The notes beneath the pieces were generated by a model. That model searched no databases. It was not told where the DNA came from and saw nothing but the letters and a program-made list of their open reading frames with translations. A stretch of DNA of 64,000 bases from Colwellia sp. Arc7-D (GTDB lineage: Bacteria; Pseudomonadota; Gammaproteobacteria; Enterobacterales; Alteromonadaceae). The translations under genes were made by a program, and so were the position numbers. The stretch is taken from assembly GCF_003061515.1 (NCBI RefSeq), contig NZ_CP028924.1, positions 1,922,001-1,986,000 of the forward strand, read 5' to 3'. This document shows, in pieces, positions 1-8,621 of this stretch (position 1 is its first letter; each line of letters begins with the position of its first letter).

Positions 1-2
1 CA

Positions 3-125
3 ACGCCTTTAATGGATAGACGTATGCAACATTGCAAAACACTTTCAGAAAAACTTTTTATACTAAGCATGTTAGGCGATGAACGCCATGTTAAAGCAAC
101 TCATATAATGGGTGAGCGGGTTTAA
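3..125 (+). CDS. C-terminal end of an unidentified protein (5' truncated by the window)
   Basis: Frame 3 is open from the window edge and ends at TAA 123-125, giving about 40 residues ending in HIMGERV. The tail is rich in charged and hydrophobic residues, as expected for a C-terminal helix. It could be the end of a GntR/FCD-type regulator or of another purine-catabolism gene, but 40 residues are too few to name it. It lies 48 bp upstream of puuD on the same strand, so it may be the preceding gene of that operon. Confidence 0.5.
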   Translation, partial: TPLMDRRMQHCKTLSEKLFILSMLGDERHVKATHIMGERV

Positions 126-173
126 AAAATACAATAATAATAAAACAACAGATTTTGAACACTAAGGAATTTT

Positions 174-1364
174 ATGGACCCGTATATTAATGAATGGCTC
201 AATTTAGTCATTCGATTTGCACATCTTATTACAGGTATTGCTTGGATCGGCGCATCTTTTTATTTTGTTTGGTTAGACAATCATTTAGAAACACCACCAC
301 AAGAAAAAGCTGACAAAGGTATTGGTGGTGATTTGTGGGCCATACACGGTGGTGGTTTTTATGAAGTGGCGAAATATAAATTAGCACCACCAAAAATTCC
401 TGAGACATTACATTGGTTTAAATGGGAAGCTTACACCACTTGGATCACAGGTTTTCTATTATTAACGCTTATGTTCTATGTTGGCGCTGAATCATATTTA
501 ATTGATAAACGTGTTGCTGACTTATCACAAGTGCAAGCCATCTTGTTAGGTGTTGGTTCTATTGTGGTCGGCGTAGGTATTTACGAATTTTTAGTTAGAA
601 CTAAGCTAAGAAATCATGGCCTTATTTTAGGTTTGATCCTGCTTGTTGTAGCAACGGCATTATCGTATGGGTTAACGCAAATATTCAGTGCACGTGGTGC
701 TTACATGCATATGGGCGCTATTATTGGCACCATTATGGCCGGCAATGTGTTTTTCGGTATTATGCCGTCGCAACGTGCTTTAGTTAAAGCCGTAGAAGAA
801 GGTAAAGCACCTGATCCTGCTTATGGTTTAAATGCCAAAGTGCGTTCAACACATAACACTTACACCACCTTGCCCATTATTTTTATTATGATCTCAAATC
901 ATTACCCAATGACCTTTAACCATAGTGCTAACTGGTTAGTGTTAATGGTGATTATATTGATCACAGCGGCGGTTCGACAATATTTTGTTTTACGACACTT
1001 TGGTAAACAAAAGCCTGTAATTTTGGTTGCTTCGGTTGTTGCGACCGTTGTGTTAGCTGTAGCTATTGCACCGCGCTCAGTTGAGTTAAGCGCAGCGCAA
1101 CAGCAACAAGTGGTGACTAATGGTGAGGTTACGCAAATAATTGAGCAACGTTGTGGCACTTGCCATGCAGAAACCCCGACCGATGACATTTTTACCATTG
1201 CGCCAGCGGGTATTGTGTTTTCTGATATTGATACCATTAAACAATGGGGTCCACGTATTCAAGCACGCGTGATTGATGCCAAAGATATGCCATTTATGAA
1301 TAAAACCGCGATGACAGATGACGAGCGTATGCGTTTAGCCATTTGGCTTGCGAACTCAAAATAA
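174..1364 (+). CDS. puuD: urate hydroxylase PuuD (membrane urate oxidase with cytochrome c domain)
   Basis: 396 residues. The N-terminal part has several membrane helices and the family start (MDPYINEWLNLVIRFAHLI, then GIAWIGASFYFVWLDN). The C-terminal periplasmic part is a cytochrome c domain with the haem motif CGTCH at residues 327-331 and a likely Met ligand near DAKDMPFMN. PuuD-type proteins oxidise urate to 5-hydroxyisourate and pass electrons to the respiratory chain through the haem instead of to O2. ATG 174 follows an AAGGAAT ribosome site. The neighbouring RutR-like regulator, urea transporter and purine permease support a purine-degradation role. Identification is strong from domain order and length. 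Confidence 0.93.
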   Translation: MDPYINEWLNLVIRFAHLITGIAWIGASFYFVWLDNHLETPPQEKADKGIGGDLWAIHGGGFYEVAKYKLAPPKIPETLHWFKWEAYTTWITGFLLLTLMFYVGAESYLIDKRVADLSQVQAILLGVGSIVVGVGIYEFLVRTKLRNHGLILGLILLVVATALSYGLTQIFSARGAYMHMGAIIGTIMAGNVFFGIMPSQRALVKAVEEGKAPDPAYGLNAKVRSTHNTYTTLPIIFIMISNHYPMTFNHSANWLVLMVIILITAAVRQYFVLRHFGKQKPVILVASVVATVVLAVAIAPRSVELSAAQQQQVVTNGEVTQIIEQRCGTCHAETPTDDIFTIAPAGIVFSDIDTIKQWGPRIQARVIDAKDMPFMNKTAMTDDERMRLAIWLANSK

Positions 1365-1678
1365 CAACTCGCTAGGATTTTCTTAAAACCTAGGCGAAAA
1401 TTGATCAACAAATGGCAGCTAGTATCCTAAATTTTTAGTGATATTATCTGCCTTTTTTATCTTAGAGGCTTAGTTAAGTTTAAGTTAGGTTTAAGTTAGG
1501 CTTAGCGCTCCACTCGTGTTAAAACTAACTGTTTTTTGATATTATTTTTGGATACTTATTTTTGACAGTATTTTTTGATAATAATAAGCAAAAATAAGTG
1601 GCATTATTGTCGCTAAGTATCTGTATATTTAACTAACGTGTAAATACCGCTAATGTTGACGTTGTAATAGGAATTTAA
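1365..1678. other. intergenic region between puuD and the TetR gene
   Basis: 314 bp, AT-rich. It contains a short direct repetition of GTTTAAGTTAGG-like units around 1473-1500 and a TTGACA hexamer at 1562-1567 without a convincingly spaced -10 box. No RNA gene, ORF or RutR-type palindrome (TTGACCA-NN-TGGTCAA) was recognised. Confidence 0.5.
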
Positions 1679-2305
1679 GTGAGTAAAGAAAAAGTAGTTG
1701 AAGGGACAATCCGACAAAAAAATAAAGCCATAATATTAGAAGCAGCAAAGAAAGAGTTTGTTACTTATGGTTTTAAAGGGGCATCGATAAAACGCATTGC
1801 TGAACGCGCTAATATTGCTCGTGCCAACATTCACTACTATTTTGCTGACAAAACTGATTTATACCAACAGTTATTGAGTGATATTATCGCGGTATGGAAT
1901 AAAGATTACGACACACTAACTTTGGCTAACGAACCCAAAAAAGTGCTTAGTGCTTATATTCGAGCGAAGGTCATGCACTCTAAAAATGATCCAGATGCAT
2001 CAAGAATTTTTGCAAGTGAGCTCATTCATGGCGCACCAGTTCTTAACGACTACTTAAATAATGATTTTAAAGTGTGGTTGAATACCAAAGTTATGGTTAT
2101 TGAATCTTGGGTTGAACAAGGCCTTATTGACCCTGTTAATCCTTACCATTTGTTATTTTTAATTTGGAGTTCAACTCAGCATTACGCCGATTTTAACGTA
2201 CAAGTTGTCGCGGCACTTGATAAAGAAGCAATGAACGATGACGACTTCGAAGAGGTGGTTGCTTCACTCACTCAAATCATTCTAAAAGGTTGCGGTATTA
2301 GCTAG
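1679..2305 (+). CDS. TetR-family regulator, RutR-like
   Basis: 208 residues, GTG start. The N-terminal helix-turn-helix is typical TetR (FKGASIKRIAERANIARANIHYYFADK, residues about 32-60), and the C-terminal half resembles the YcdC/RutR ligand domain (FASELIHGAPVL; LIWSSTQHYADF). RutR proteins sense pyrimidines and control nucleobase-degradation genes. Its place between urate oxidase and a urea transporter suggests control of purine/urea use, although the ligand cannot be read from sequence. Its stop overlaps by 4 bp the stop of the convergent urea transporter gene. Confidence 0.8.
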   Translation: MSKEKVVEGTIRQKNKAIILEAAKKEFVTYGFKGASIKRIAERANIARANIHYYFADKTDLYQQLLSDIIAVWNKDYDTLTLANEPKKVLSAYIRAKVMHSKNDPDASRIFASELIHGAPVLNDYLNNDFKVWLNTKVMVIESWVEQGLIDPVNPYHLLFLIWSSTQHYADFNVQVVAALDKEAMNDDDFEEVVASLTQIILKGCGIS

Positions 2306-3168
2306 GGAAGTTTATAAACCCCTGTTATTTTCGATTTTACCGCAACGACTATCCAGCTAACCAATACAAATGGCGCTGTTAATGCAGGTATAGCCAGTAA
2401 AGTAAGCGCTTGAGAAAGCAACACGCTCAGCAATATACCGATAAAAATCAAGTAATGTTTACCTTGGTAACGTTGAGCTAAGGCAATAGCAACAAGCGCA
2501 GCGTTAAAGCCATAACCACCAATTAATAATGTCCCTTCAGAATAACCTAAAGTTCGTGCGATCAGCAGGCCTGTTCCAGAACCAATTAATGCCCAAATAG
2601 CCAATTTGTACGAACTTACCAGCAAAGCAACAAAAAATATTAGCCCGGAAAGCCAATAACTTTGAAACATTACTTGGCCTAATCCTCGAAAAACCGTGTG
2701 AAAATCAGCAATGTCATGAGTTGAAAATTGTTCGGTTACTGGCGCTATACCTGAAACCTTCATAAAAAGTAATATACACCAAGTAGTCATTATAAAAGGT
2801 GCGGTAAAGATAGGAAATTTGGCACTATAGATGAGTAAAATATGGCTAAGTATGGTGGCAAAGCTAGCAGCGATAATGATTAATATTAACGACAAAAAAC
2901 TCACGGGTAAAAAGAACCACACCGCCGTGCCAACAAGCGCGGCATTAAAGCCATAAACACCTTGCTGAACTAACCTTGAGTTGAATTTGCATAATGTAGC
3001 GGTGATAAAGCTCACTAACACAGCCAACAATGCTCCTAACAACATGGTAACTGAATTAATAGCGATACCAAGACAGAACAGTAAGCCTGTTAAGGTATTT
3101 TGTTGCAGCATAACTTGAGAAAAACTACGAAAAATAGTTTTACTGACATGATGGAGAGTGTGCTTCAT
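2302..3168 (-). CDS. urea transporter (UT/Yut family)
   Basis: 288 residues and almost entirely hydrophobic, about ten membrane helices. The internal duplication typical of the UT family is visible: VYGFNAALVGTAV in the first half and GGYGFNAALVAIAL in the second. UT proteins are urea channels. Urea is released when ureides from urate are broken down, so the gene fits beside puuD. Start is ATG complementary to 3166-3168. Substrate is inferred from family and context. Confidence 0.88.
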   Translation of the reverse strand: MKHTLHHVSKTIFRSFSQVMLQQNTLTGLLFCLGIAINSVTMLLGALLAVLVSFITATLCKFNSRLVQQGVYGFNAALVGTAVWFFLPVSFLSLILIIIAASFATILSHILLIYSAKFPIFTAPFIMTTWCILLFMKVSGIAPVTEQFSTHDIADFHTVFRGLGQVMFQSYWLSGLIFFVALLVSSYKLAIWALIGSGTGLLIARTLGYSEGTLLIGGYGFNAALVAIALAQRYQGKHYLIFIGILLSVLLSQALTLLAIPALTAPFVLVSWIVVAVKSKITGVYKLP

Positions 3169-3410
3169 TCTGGTATGTGCCTAAGTTTTAGCATGTAAAA
3201 GGCTAGTGTTATCAATTAAAAATGGTGATAAAGATTAAGGGTTTTAATATTACTGAGTCAGGTCAAACACGTTATTTAATACGCTATTTTAGGTGCACAA
3301 TATTAAGGTGCAATTTCAGCGGCGATATTAGCACCGCTGAGCTTATTTACACCATTAATTTAAATGAAAACTGACAGAGAAATTAATAGCTAATAACTAA
3401 GAGTTAAAAA

Positions 3411-4409
3411 CTAAAGTGAAAAATAAGTAGCCAAGCCTTTTTCTTCTGCTAACGCTGCGGCGACAGAGGCAACGGCTAAATCTTGTAAACCCACACCGGT
3501 GCCGTCGAATAACGTAATTTCATCATCACTCGTTCTTCCTGGTTTTACACCATTGATAACATCGCCAATTGAGACAATATCGGTATCTTTAATCAAGCCA
3601 GAAGCAATTGCATGTTGTGCTTCACCAATGGTAATTGACTGTGCAAGTTCATCAGTAAACACACTAGCGGTGACTAATAGCTCGGCATCTACTTCTTGTT
3701 TACCTTTAGTATCGGTGCCCATACACGCAATGTGCGTTCCTGGTTTTATCCACGCTTTATCGATTAAAGCCTCAAACGCTGAAGTAATGGTAATAATAAC
3801 ATCGGCCTGAACACAAAGTGCTTCGCGACTAAGTCCTTCAAATGGCACGTTTAACTCTTTACAAACATCAGCAAGGTTACTCAATTTGTCTGCGTGTAAG
3901 TTCCATGCCACAACTTTTTCAAAACTACGCTGTTCTAAAGCTGCACGTAACTGGAAGGTTGATTGATGACCTGCACCGACAATGCCTAACACTTTAGCGT
4001 TTTTACGGGCTAAATGAGCAATTGATACCGCAGAAGATGCCGCTGTACGAACGGCCGTTAAGTAGTTTCCACCGACTAATGATTTTAATTTACCTGTATC
4101 AGGATCGAATAAAATAACAGTCGATTGATGGTTCGTTAAACCTTTGTCTGTATTGCCAGGCCAGTAACCGCCTGATTTTAAACCCAGCACCATGCCATCG
4201 CGGTCAAAGCCTGACTTAAAACCATAAAGCGCATTTTTATGGCCAATGGCTTCACGGATCACAGGGAAGTTATAGGCGGTATTTTTCGCCATCGCAGCAA
4301 ATACATTTTCTACGGCAATAAAGGCATTTTCTCTGCCGATTATTTTTTGGCATACTGCTTCAGATATTACTGAAACACCTTGGTTTTTCTTTATGGGAGA
4401 CTGACTCAT
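3411..4409 (-). CDS. ornithine cyclodeaminase/mu-crystallin family reductase, probable iminosuccinate reductase (BhcD-like)
   Basis: 332 residues. An N-terminal dimerisation part is followed by a Rossmann NAD(P) fold with GIVGAGHQSTFQLRAALE (about residues 142-160). The family includes ornithine cyclodeaminase, ketimine reductases and BhcD, which reduces iminosuccinate to L-aspartate in the beta-hydroxyaspartate cycle. It sits directly downstream of a 3-hydroxyaspartate aldolase and a dehydratase of that cycle on the same strand, so iminosuccinate reductase is the best reading; the family alone would not distinguish it from other ketimine reductases. The 193-bp gap to the upstream aldolase gene contains a long inverted repeat. 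Confidence 0.75.
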   Translation of the reverse strand: MSQSPIKKNQGVSVISEAVCQKIIGRENAFIAVENVFAAMAKNTAYNFPVIREAIGHKNALYGFKSGFDRDGMVLGLKSGGYWPGNTDKGLTNHQSTVILFDPDTGKLKSLVGGNYLTAVRTAASSAVSIAHLARKNAKVLGIVGAGHQSTFQLRAALEQRSFEKVVAWNLHADKLSNLADVCKELNVPFEGLSREALCVQADVIITITSAFEALIDKAWIKPGTHIACMGTDTKGKQEVDAELLVTASVFTDELAQSITIGEAQHAIASGLIKDTDIVSIGDVINGVKPGRTSDDEITLFDGTGVGLQDLAVASVAAALAEEKGLATYFSL

Positions 4410-4480
4410 TATTGTATCCTTAAGTTATCAATTGGCTGAAATAGGGCATCAAGTTGTTACTCTTTTATGCGATGAAAAAA

Positions 4481-4566
4481 CTCCCAAAGGTAAGGTTAAA
4501 AGTCATTCGTTATTGTCGGTTGGGAAACAGATAAAAACGACAAGCTTAACCATTACGCCTTGGGAG
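4481..4566. repeat. long imperfect inverted repeat between the bhcC-like and bhcD-like genes
   Basis: The outer arms CTCCCAAAGG (4481-4490) and CCTTGGGAG (4558-4566) pair. TAAGGTTAA (4491-4499) faces TTAACC (4546-4551), and an inner TTGTCG (4513-4518) faces CGACAA (4538-4543). On the minus-strand transcript this gives a multi-part stem-loop of about 86 nt. There is no terminal U-run, so it may be a processing or stability element within the operon, or a REP/MITE-like insertion. Function is not known. Confidence 0.6.
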
Positions 4567-4602
4567 AATAAAACTTTAAACCTGAATTTAAAAACGTGCC
4601 GC

Positions 4603-5748
4603 TTAGTAAGCTTTGCCACGTGCTGATACTGGCCACAGCGCTTCAACTTTGCCATTGCGCACACCTACATAGTAGTCATGAACATTACAGGTAGGGTCAC
4701 AATGACCAGGCACTAGCTTTAACTTTTCATTAATTTTTAAGACACCGTTAGGATCTGAAATCACGCCGTGTTCATCTGAGCACTTAATATATTCAACATC
4801 ATCACGTCCAAATATATAAGGTAAGCCGCTATCAACAGACTGTGCTTTAAGACCAGCGTCACAAATAGCTTTATCTATTTTTGTATGACTCATTACTGAC
4901 GTTAATATAAATAGGGCATTTTCAAATTCAGAGATTTTTTCACCGTTCTCATCGTGAATCCGTTGATAATCAGCATCCATAAATGCGTACGAACCACATT
5001 GTAATTCGTTGAATACGCCCGAGTTACCTTCAAAGTAATATGAACCTGTGCCGCCACCGCCAACAATATCGCACGTTAATCCTTCCACCTTAAGCATTTC
5101 AATGGTGCGAGCTACCATTGCAATCGCTATATCGAGCTTTTCTTTTCGTTCTTGAAAGTTTTCCATGTGCTGCATTGCACCTTGGTATGCTTGAATACCC
5201 GCAAATTTTAAGCCCGGTGTTGCATGAATAGCTTTAGCGATATCAACAACTGGTTGTCCTTCACTTACACCACAACGTCCAGCACCACAGTCTATTTCAA
5301 CTAAACATTCAATTTCAGTACCGTGTTTTTTAACGGCAAGCGCAAGTTCTGCAACATTATCAAGGTCGTCAACACAACAAAGTGTACGCGCACCTAATTT
5401 AGGCATGCGGGCTAAACGGTCAATTTTTGCAGGGTCACGTACTTGGTTTGATACCAGTACATCTTTAATACCACCTCGTGCAAATACTTCTGCCTCAGAT
5501 ACCTTTTGACAACATACCCCGCAACTGTCGCCAAGCTTTTCTTGTAATAGCGCAATATCAACAGATTTATGCATTTTGCCGTGTACGCGATGACGAACCC
5601 CCATTGCTTTTGCATAGTTACCCATGGTGACAATGTTGCGCTCTAGGGCGTCTAAATCTACGACTAAACAGGGGGTTTGAATATCAGCTTCTGCCATACC
5701 TATAGCTGCCGGAATGTCGTAACCTACTTCTAAATTACTTGTAGTCAT
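4603..5748 (-). CDS. 3-hydroxy-D-aspartate aldolase (DSD1/alanine-racemase fold, BhcC-like)
   Basis: 381 residues from ATG 5748, chosen because GGAG lies 7 nt upstream; a TTG-initiated extension of four codons is less likely. Family start: QTPCLVVDLDALERNI, then the PLP lysine region HRVHGKMHKSVDIA (about residues 58-70). The C-terminal metal site has HCDPTCN. Enzymes of this type cleave or form beta-hydroxyaspartate from glycine and glyoxylate. HGKMHKS matches the Paracoccus-type hydroxyaspartate aldolases as I recall them. Flanking bhcB- and bhcD-like genes support beta-hydroxyaspartate cycle function; D-threonine aldolase activity is the main alternative. Confidence 0.85.
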   Translation of the reverse strand: MTTSNLEVGYDIPAAIGMAEADIQTPCLVVDLDALERNIVTMGNYAKAMGVRHRVHGKMHKSVDIALLQEKLGDSCGVCCQKVSEAEVFARGGIKDVLVSNQVRDPAKIDRLARMPKLGARTLCCVDDLDNVAELALAVKKHGTEIECLVEIDCGAGRCGVSEGQPVVDIAKAIHATPGLKFAGIQAYQGAMQHMENFQERKEKLDIAIAMVARTIEMLKVEGLTCDIVGGGGTGSYYFEGNSGVFNELQCGSYAFMDADYQRIHDENGEKISEFENALFILTSVMSHTKIDKAICDAGLKAQSVDSGLPYIFGRDDVEYIKCSDEHGVISDPNGVLKINEKLKLVPGHCDPTCNVHDYYVGVRNGKVEALWPVSARGKAY

Positions 5749-5799
5749 TTTTATCTCCAAAATTTCTGTTGTTATTAAGTTTATGTCTTTGAACTGAAT

Positions 5800-6776
5800 C
5801 TATTTATTCATCCATGGCAGTTTGTCTAAATCGACATTGCCACCGGTAAGAATTACCCCAATTCGTTTACCTTTGAAAACATTTGGGTTTTTGAGAATAA
5901 TGGCTAATGTGACAGCACTACTAGGCTCTACGACTATTTTCATACGTAGCCAAATAAGCTTCATCGCAGCAATAATTTCATCTTCTGTTGCCGTTAAAAT
6001 GTCGGTAACGTGATTTTTAACAAAATGCCAAGTTAAATCTTTTAGGGGAACTTTAAGACCGTCTGCAACGGTGTCTGGAGCATCGTCAGCAATAATATGA
6101 CCGGCTTTAAATGATCGGGCTGCATCGTCAGCATTTAGTGGCTCTGCGGCATATATTTTTATGCTAGGCGCTATGGTCGATAAGGTTAAGCAAGTGCCTG
6201 AAATCATGCCGCCACCACCGATAGGGGCTACAACAGTATCTAAATTTTCAACTTGGCTAATTAACTCTTTTGAGCAAGTGGCTTGGCCTGCAATAACACG
6301 AGGATCGTTGTAAGGGTGCACAAAGTCAGCCCCGATTTAGCCACTACTTCAGCAAATACTGCTTCACGCGAAGTGGTCGAGGGTTCGCACTCAATAATTG
6401 TACCGCCATAACCAATAACTGCATCTTTCTTGGCTTGCGGAGCCGTTCTTGGCATAACAACCGTAACCGGAATACCGCGTCGACCAGCCGCATAAGAAAG
6501 TGATAACGCATGATTGCCTGACGAATGTGTCGCAACACCAATTTTTGCTGCTTCATCAGATAAACCAAATACGGCATTACAAGCACCGCGTACTTTAAAC
6601 GCAGCCGCTTTTTGTAAGTTTTCGCATTTAAAAAATAATTCAGCACCGGCTAGTTCATTAATAAACCGTGAAGTTAAAACAGGTGTTTCATGAATGTAGG
6701 GCTTAATGCGATCGTGTGCTTCAAGTACATCGTCGTAAGTTGGAATGTACATAGGCTTTTCTGTTGAACTGCTCAA
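5800..6776 (-). pseudogene. threo-3-hydroxyaspartate dehydratase-like gene (BhcB-like), interrupted by a -1 frameshift
   Basis: Two overlapping frames together encode one serine/threonine dehydratase-fold protein of about 325 residues. The 5' part (start TTG 6776, with AAAAGGAG six bases upstream) has the PLP lysine in AAAFKVRGACNA and SSGNHALSLSYAAG. The 3' part has HPYNDPRVIAGQ, the glycine loop APIGGGGMISG and the C-terminal GGNVDL. The frames would join if the GGGG run (CCCC on the plus strand at 6330-6333) were five bases long, restoring AKSGADFVHPYNDP. Either this is a homopolymer sequencing error or the gene is dead in this strain. The intact enzyme would convert beta-hydroxyaspartate to iminosuccinate, between the neighbouring aldolase and reductase. 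Confidence 0.85.
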
Positions 6777-7156
6777 ATTCGGCTCCTTTTTTATTGAATA
6801 ACCACGGCTAAATGGCTGACTATTTTGTTTACTTAAAGGATTTAAGTGCGTTGCTTTTGTATGGGTTTATAAAAGCAGGTTTGATTTATTTAAGTTATTC
6901 CACCTTATGGAAAATGGTAGGGTCAGGCAATCAAGGTTGATTTCACTATATGAAATTCTTTTATTGTTATTGTAATTACCATTTATTAAGTTCATAAAAA
7001 TCAATCGTTAACGAGGTGGTTATGTTCTGACGTGTACGGGATTTCACAATGTGGAATTATTATTGTGTAATTTAGCTATTTATTATGGTTGTTTTAGCAT
7101 TATATTTAACTACAGAGTCAGTAAAGTAGATTTGCTAACAGCAAGTTAAATCCCTA
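6777..7156. promoter_or_regulatory. divergent regulatory region with three TTYCA-N5-TGRAA dyads
   Basis: 380 bp between the bhcB-like gene (minus) and the IclR gene (plus). Three similar palindromes are present: TTCCA-CCTTA-TGGAA at 6898-6912, TTTCA-CTATA-TGAAA at 6941-6955 and TTTCA-CAATG-TGGAA at 7042-7056. Centres are 43 and 101 bp apart. A 15-bp dyad with a 5-bp centre is what an IclR dimer commonly binds, so these are candidate operators of the adjacent regulator. No ORF was recognised here. Confidence 0.65.
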
Positions 7157-7948
7157 ATGGAAGACAGTGTGAGTTTTATGAAAAAGCATAAACCAGAATC
7201 TCGTATTCAAGTGATTGACCGAGCAGCGATGTTATTAGACGCAATTTCACGTTACTCATTACCCGTAACACTTAAGGCGTTGAGTGCTGATACTAATTTA
7301 GCGCCTTCAACGGCTTTTCGTATCTTGCATTCGTTGATTGATAACCACTTTGTTGATCGAGATAGTGTTGGCAGATATCAGCTCAGTGGTCGACTTATAA
7401 GACTCAGTAGTAATCAAAGTAACGCGATAGACTTTCGTCAGGTCGCTATTCCTTACATGGAAAAGCTACGTGATAAGTTTGGTGAAACTATTAACTTAAC
7501 TACGCGCGAAGGTGATGTGGTTATTTATGTCGAAAAAGCGATTCCAAATCGTATGATGCATGTTCAACAAATTATTGGTAGCAGGGCACCGTTGCACGTG
7601 ACCGGTGTTGGCAAAATGATGCTAGGTCGAGATGGTGTAGAAGGTATTAAAGGCTACGCACAGCGCACAAATCTACCCACTTATACACGCAAAACCTTTT
7701 CAAAGTTCGATACCCTAGTTGACGAATGCTTAGCTTGTGTTGACCAAGGTTATGCATTTGATAACGAAGAAGCGGAAATGGGCGTTGGCTGCATTGGTGT
7801 ACTTTTATATGACAAGTTTGGCGAAGTTGTAGCAGGGCTTTCAGTTTCGGCTCCAATTCAAAGACGTAAAGATGAATGGATCAAGCATTTAATTAAAGCA
7901 GGAAAGTCAATTTCCATTGAATTGGGTCATGTTATTGCAAAAGTATAA
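7157..7948 (+). CDS. IclR-family transcriptional regulator (BhcR-like)
   Basis: 263 residues. Winged helix-turn-helix at about residues 14-75 (VIDRAAMLLDAISRYSLPVT; LAPSTAFRILHSLIDNHFV), then an IclR effector domain (HVTGVGKMMLG; GYAFDNEEAEMGVGCIGVLL). It is divergent from the bhcB-C-D-like block, the arrangement expected for a local regulator of glyoxylate assimilation. The start is uncertain: ATG 7157 lacks a clear ribosome site, and ATG 7184 (MKKHKPESRIQ) is an alternative. The ligand (glyoxylate is plausible) is inference. Confidence 0.82.
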   Translation: MEDSVSFMKKHKPESRIQVIDRAAMLLDAISRYSLPVTLKALSADTNLAPSTAFRILHSLIDNHFVDRDSVGRYQLSGRLIRLSSNQSNAIDFRQVAIPYMEKLRDKFGETINLTTREGDVVIYVEKAIPNRMMHVQQIIGSRAPLHVTGVGKMMLGRDGVEGIKGYAQRTNLPTYTRKTFSKFDTLVDECLACVDQGYAFDNEEAEMGVGCIGVLLYDKFGEVVAGLSVSAPIQRRKDEWIKHLIKAGKSISIELGHVIAKV

Positions 7949-8075
7949 ATGAGCCAAAATTTAATACAGTTCAAGTTAATACATATAACGTTAAATCAAT
8001 AGAATCAATACATAACATAGGGTATTGAAGACGTTGGTTTAATAAGGAATTTTAAAAAACTAAAGAGTGTAAACT

Positions 8076-8507
8076 ATGTTAACAGTAAATAGATTAAATC
8101 AATCAGAGGCGAAATTAATTATTGATGGCGCGGTAATAAAGGCAAAGGAGTTTGGCGTGCCTATGTGCATATCGGTTGTTGATGAGTCAGGAAACTTACT
8201 TGCTTTTGAGCGCATGGACGGTGGAAAAATACACAGTATTACGTTATCTCAAGATAAAGCTTTTACCGCCGCTTCAGCTCGCAAAGGTACCCATATTTTT
8301 AATCAGGCTTGTATTCCGGGCCATGAAAATAACTTATTTGGTATACACACCGCATTAGGTGGGCGTATGTGCATTGTAGGCGGAGGCTTACCCATTACTT
8401 ATCAAGGCGAAGTAGTTGGTGGCATAGGTGTAAGCTCTGGCTCGCCGGAGCAAGATCTTGGTTGCGCGCAAGCAGGCGTTGATACCTTCGAGCAACTCTC
8501 ATCGTAA
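8076..8507 (+). CDS. GlcG/HbpS-like protein (DUF336)
   Basis: 143 residues, close to the usual family length. It has the family pattern: an N-terminal helix with AKLIIDGAVIKAKEFGVPMCISVVDE, GNLLAFERMDG, KAFTAASARKGT and a glycine-rich GGGLPITYQGEVVGGIGVSSG. DUF336 proteins include GlcG of glycolate operons and haem-binding HbpS. The biochemical role is not settled; proximity to glyoxylate genes agrees with the GlcG association. No signal peptide is seen. Confidence 0.85.
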   Translation: MLTVNRLNQSEAKLIIDGAVIKAKEFGVPMCISVVDESGNLLAFERMDGGKIHSITLSQDKAFTAASARKGTHIFNQACIPGHENNLFGIHTALGGRMCIVGGGLPITYQGEVVGGIGVSSGSPEQDLGCAQAGVDTFEQLSS

Positions 8508-8532
8508 ATTACAGTTAATAAAAGTAAATAAC

Positions 8533-8566
8533 TTTGGCTCTAGCCTTGCATTGCAAAAGAGCCAAA
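8533..8566 (+). terminator. stem-loop after the glcG-like gene
   Basis: TTTGGCTCT (8533-8541) pairs with AGAGCCAAA (8558-8566), a perfect 9-bp stem 26 bp past the stop. It is weak in terminal T on the plus strand; A-rich flanks make a bidirectional role possible. Confidence 0.55.
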
Positions 8567-8578
8567 ACAGGTAAATAG

Positions 8579-8616
8579 TTGAGTGCAGCGAGTACGAAAT
8601 TACTCGCTACACTCAA
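8579..8616 (-). terminator. stem-loop at the end of the SulP gene
   Basis: TTGAGTG-C-AGCGAGTA (8579-8594) pairs with TACTCGCT-A-CACTCAA (8601-8616): 15 pairs with one mismatch, loop CGAAAT. It starts 6 bp after the minus-strand stop of the SulP gene and is probably its terminator. Confidence 0.6.
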
Positions 8617-8621
8617 TAATA

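Noticed and set aside
4432..4626. 64-codon plus-strand ORF between the bhcC- and bhcD-like genes
   Set aside because: It consists of the inverted repeat and antisense of a real gene; no ribosome site or family.
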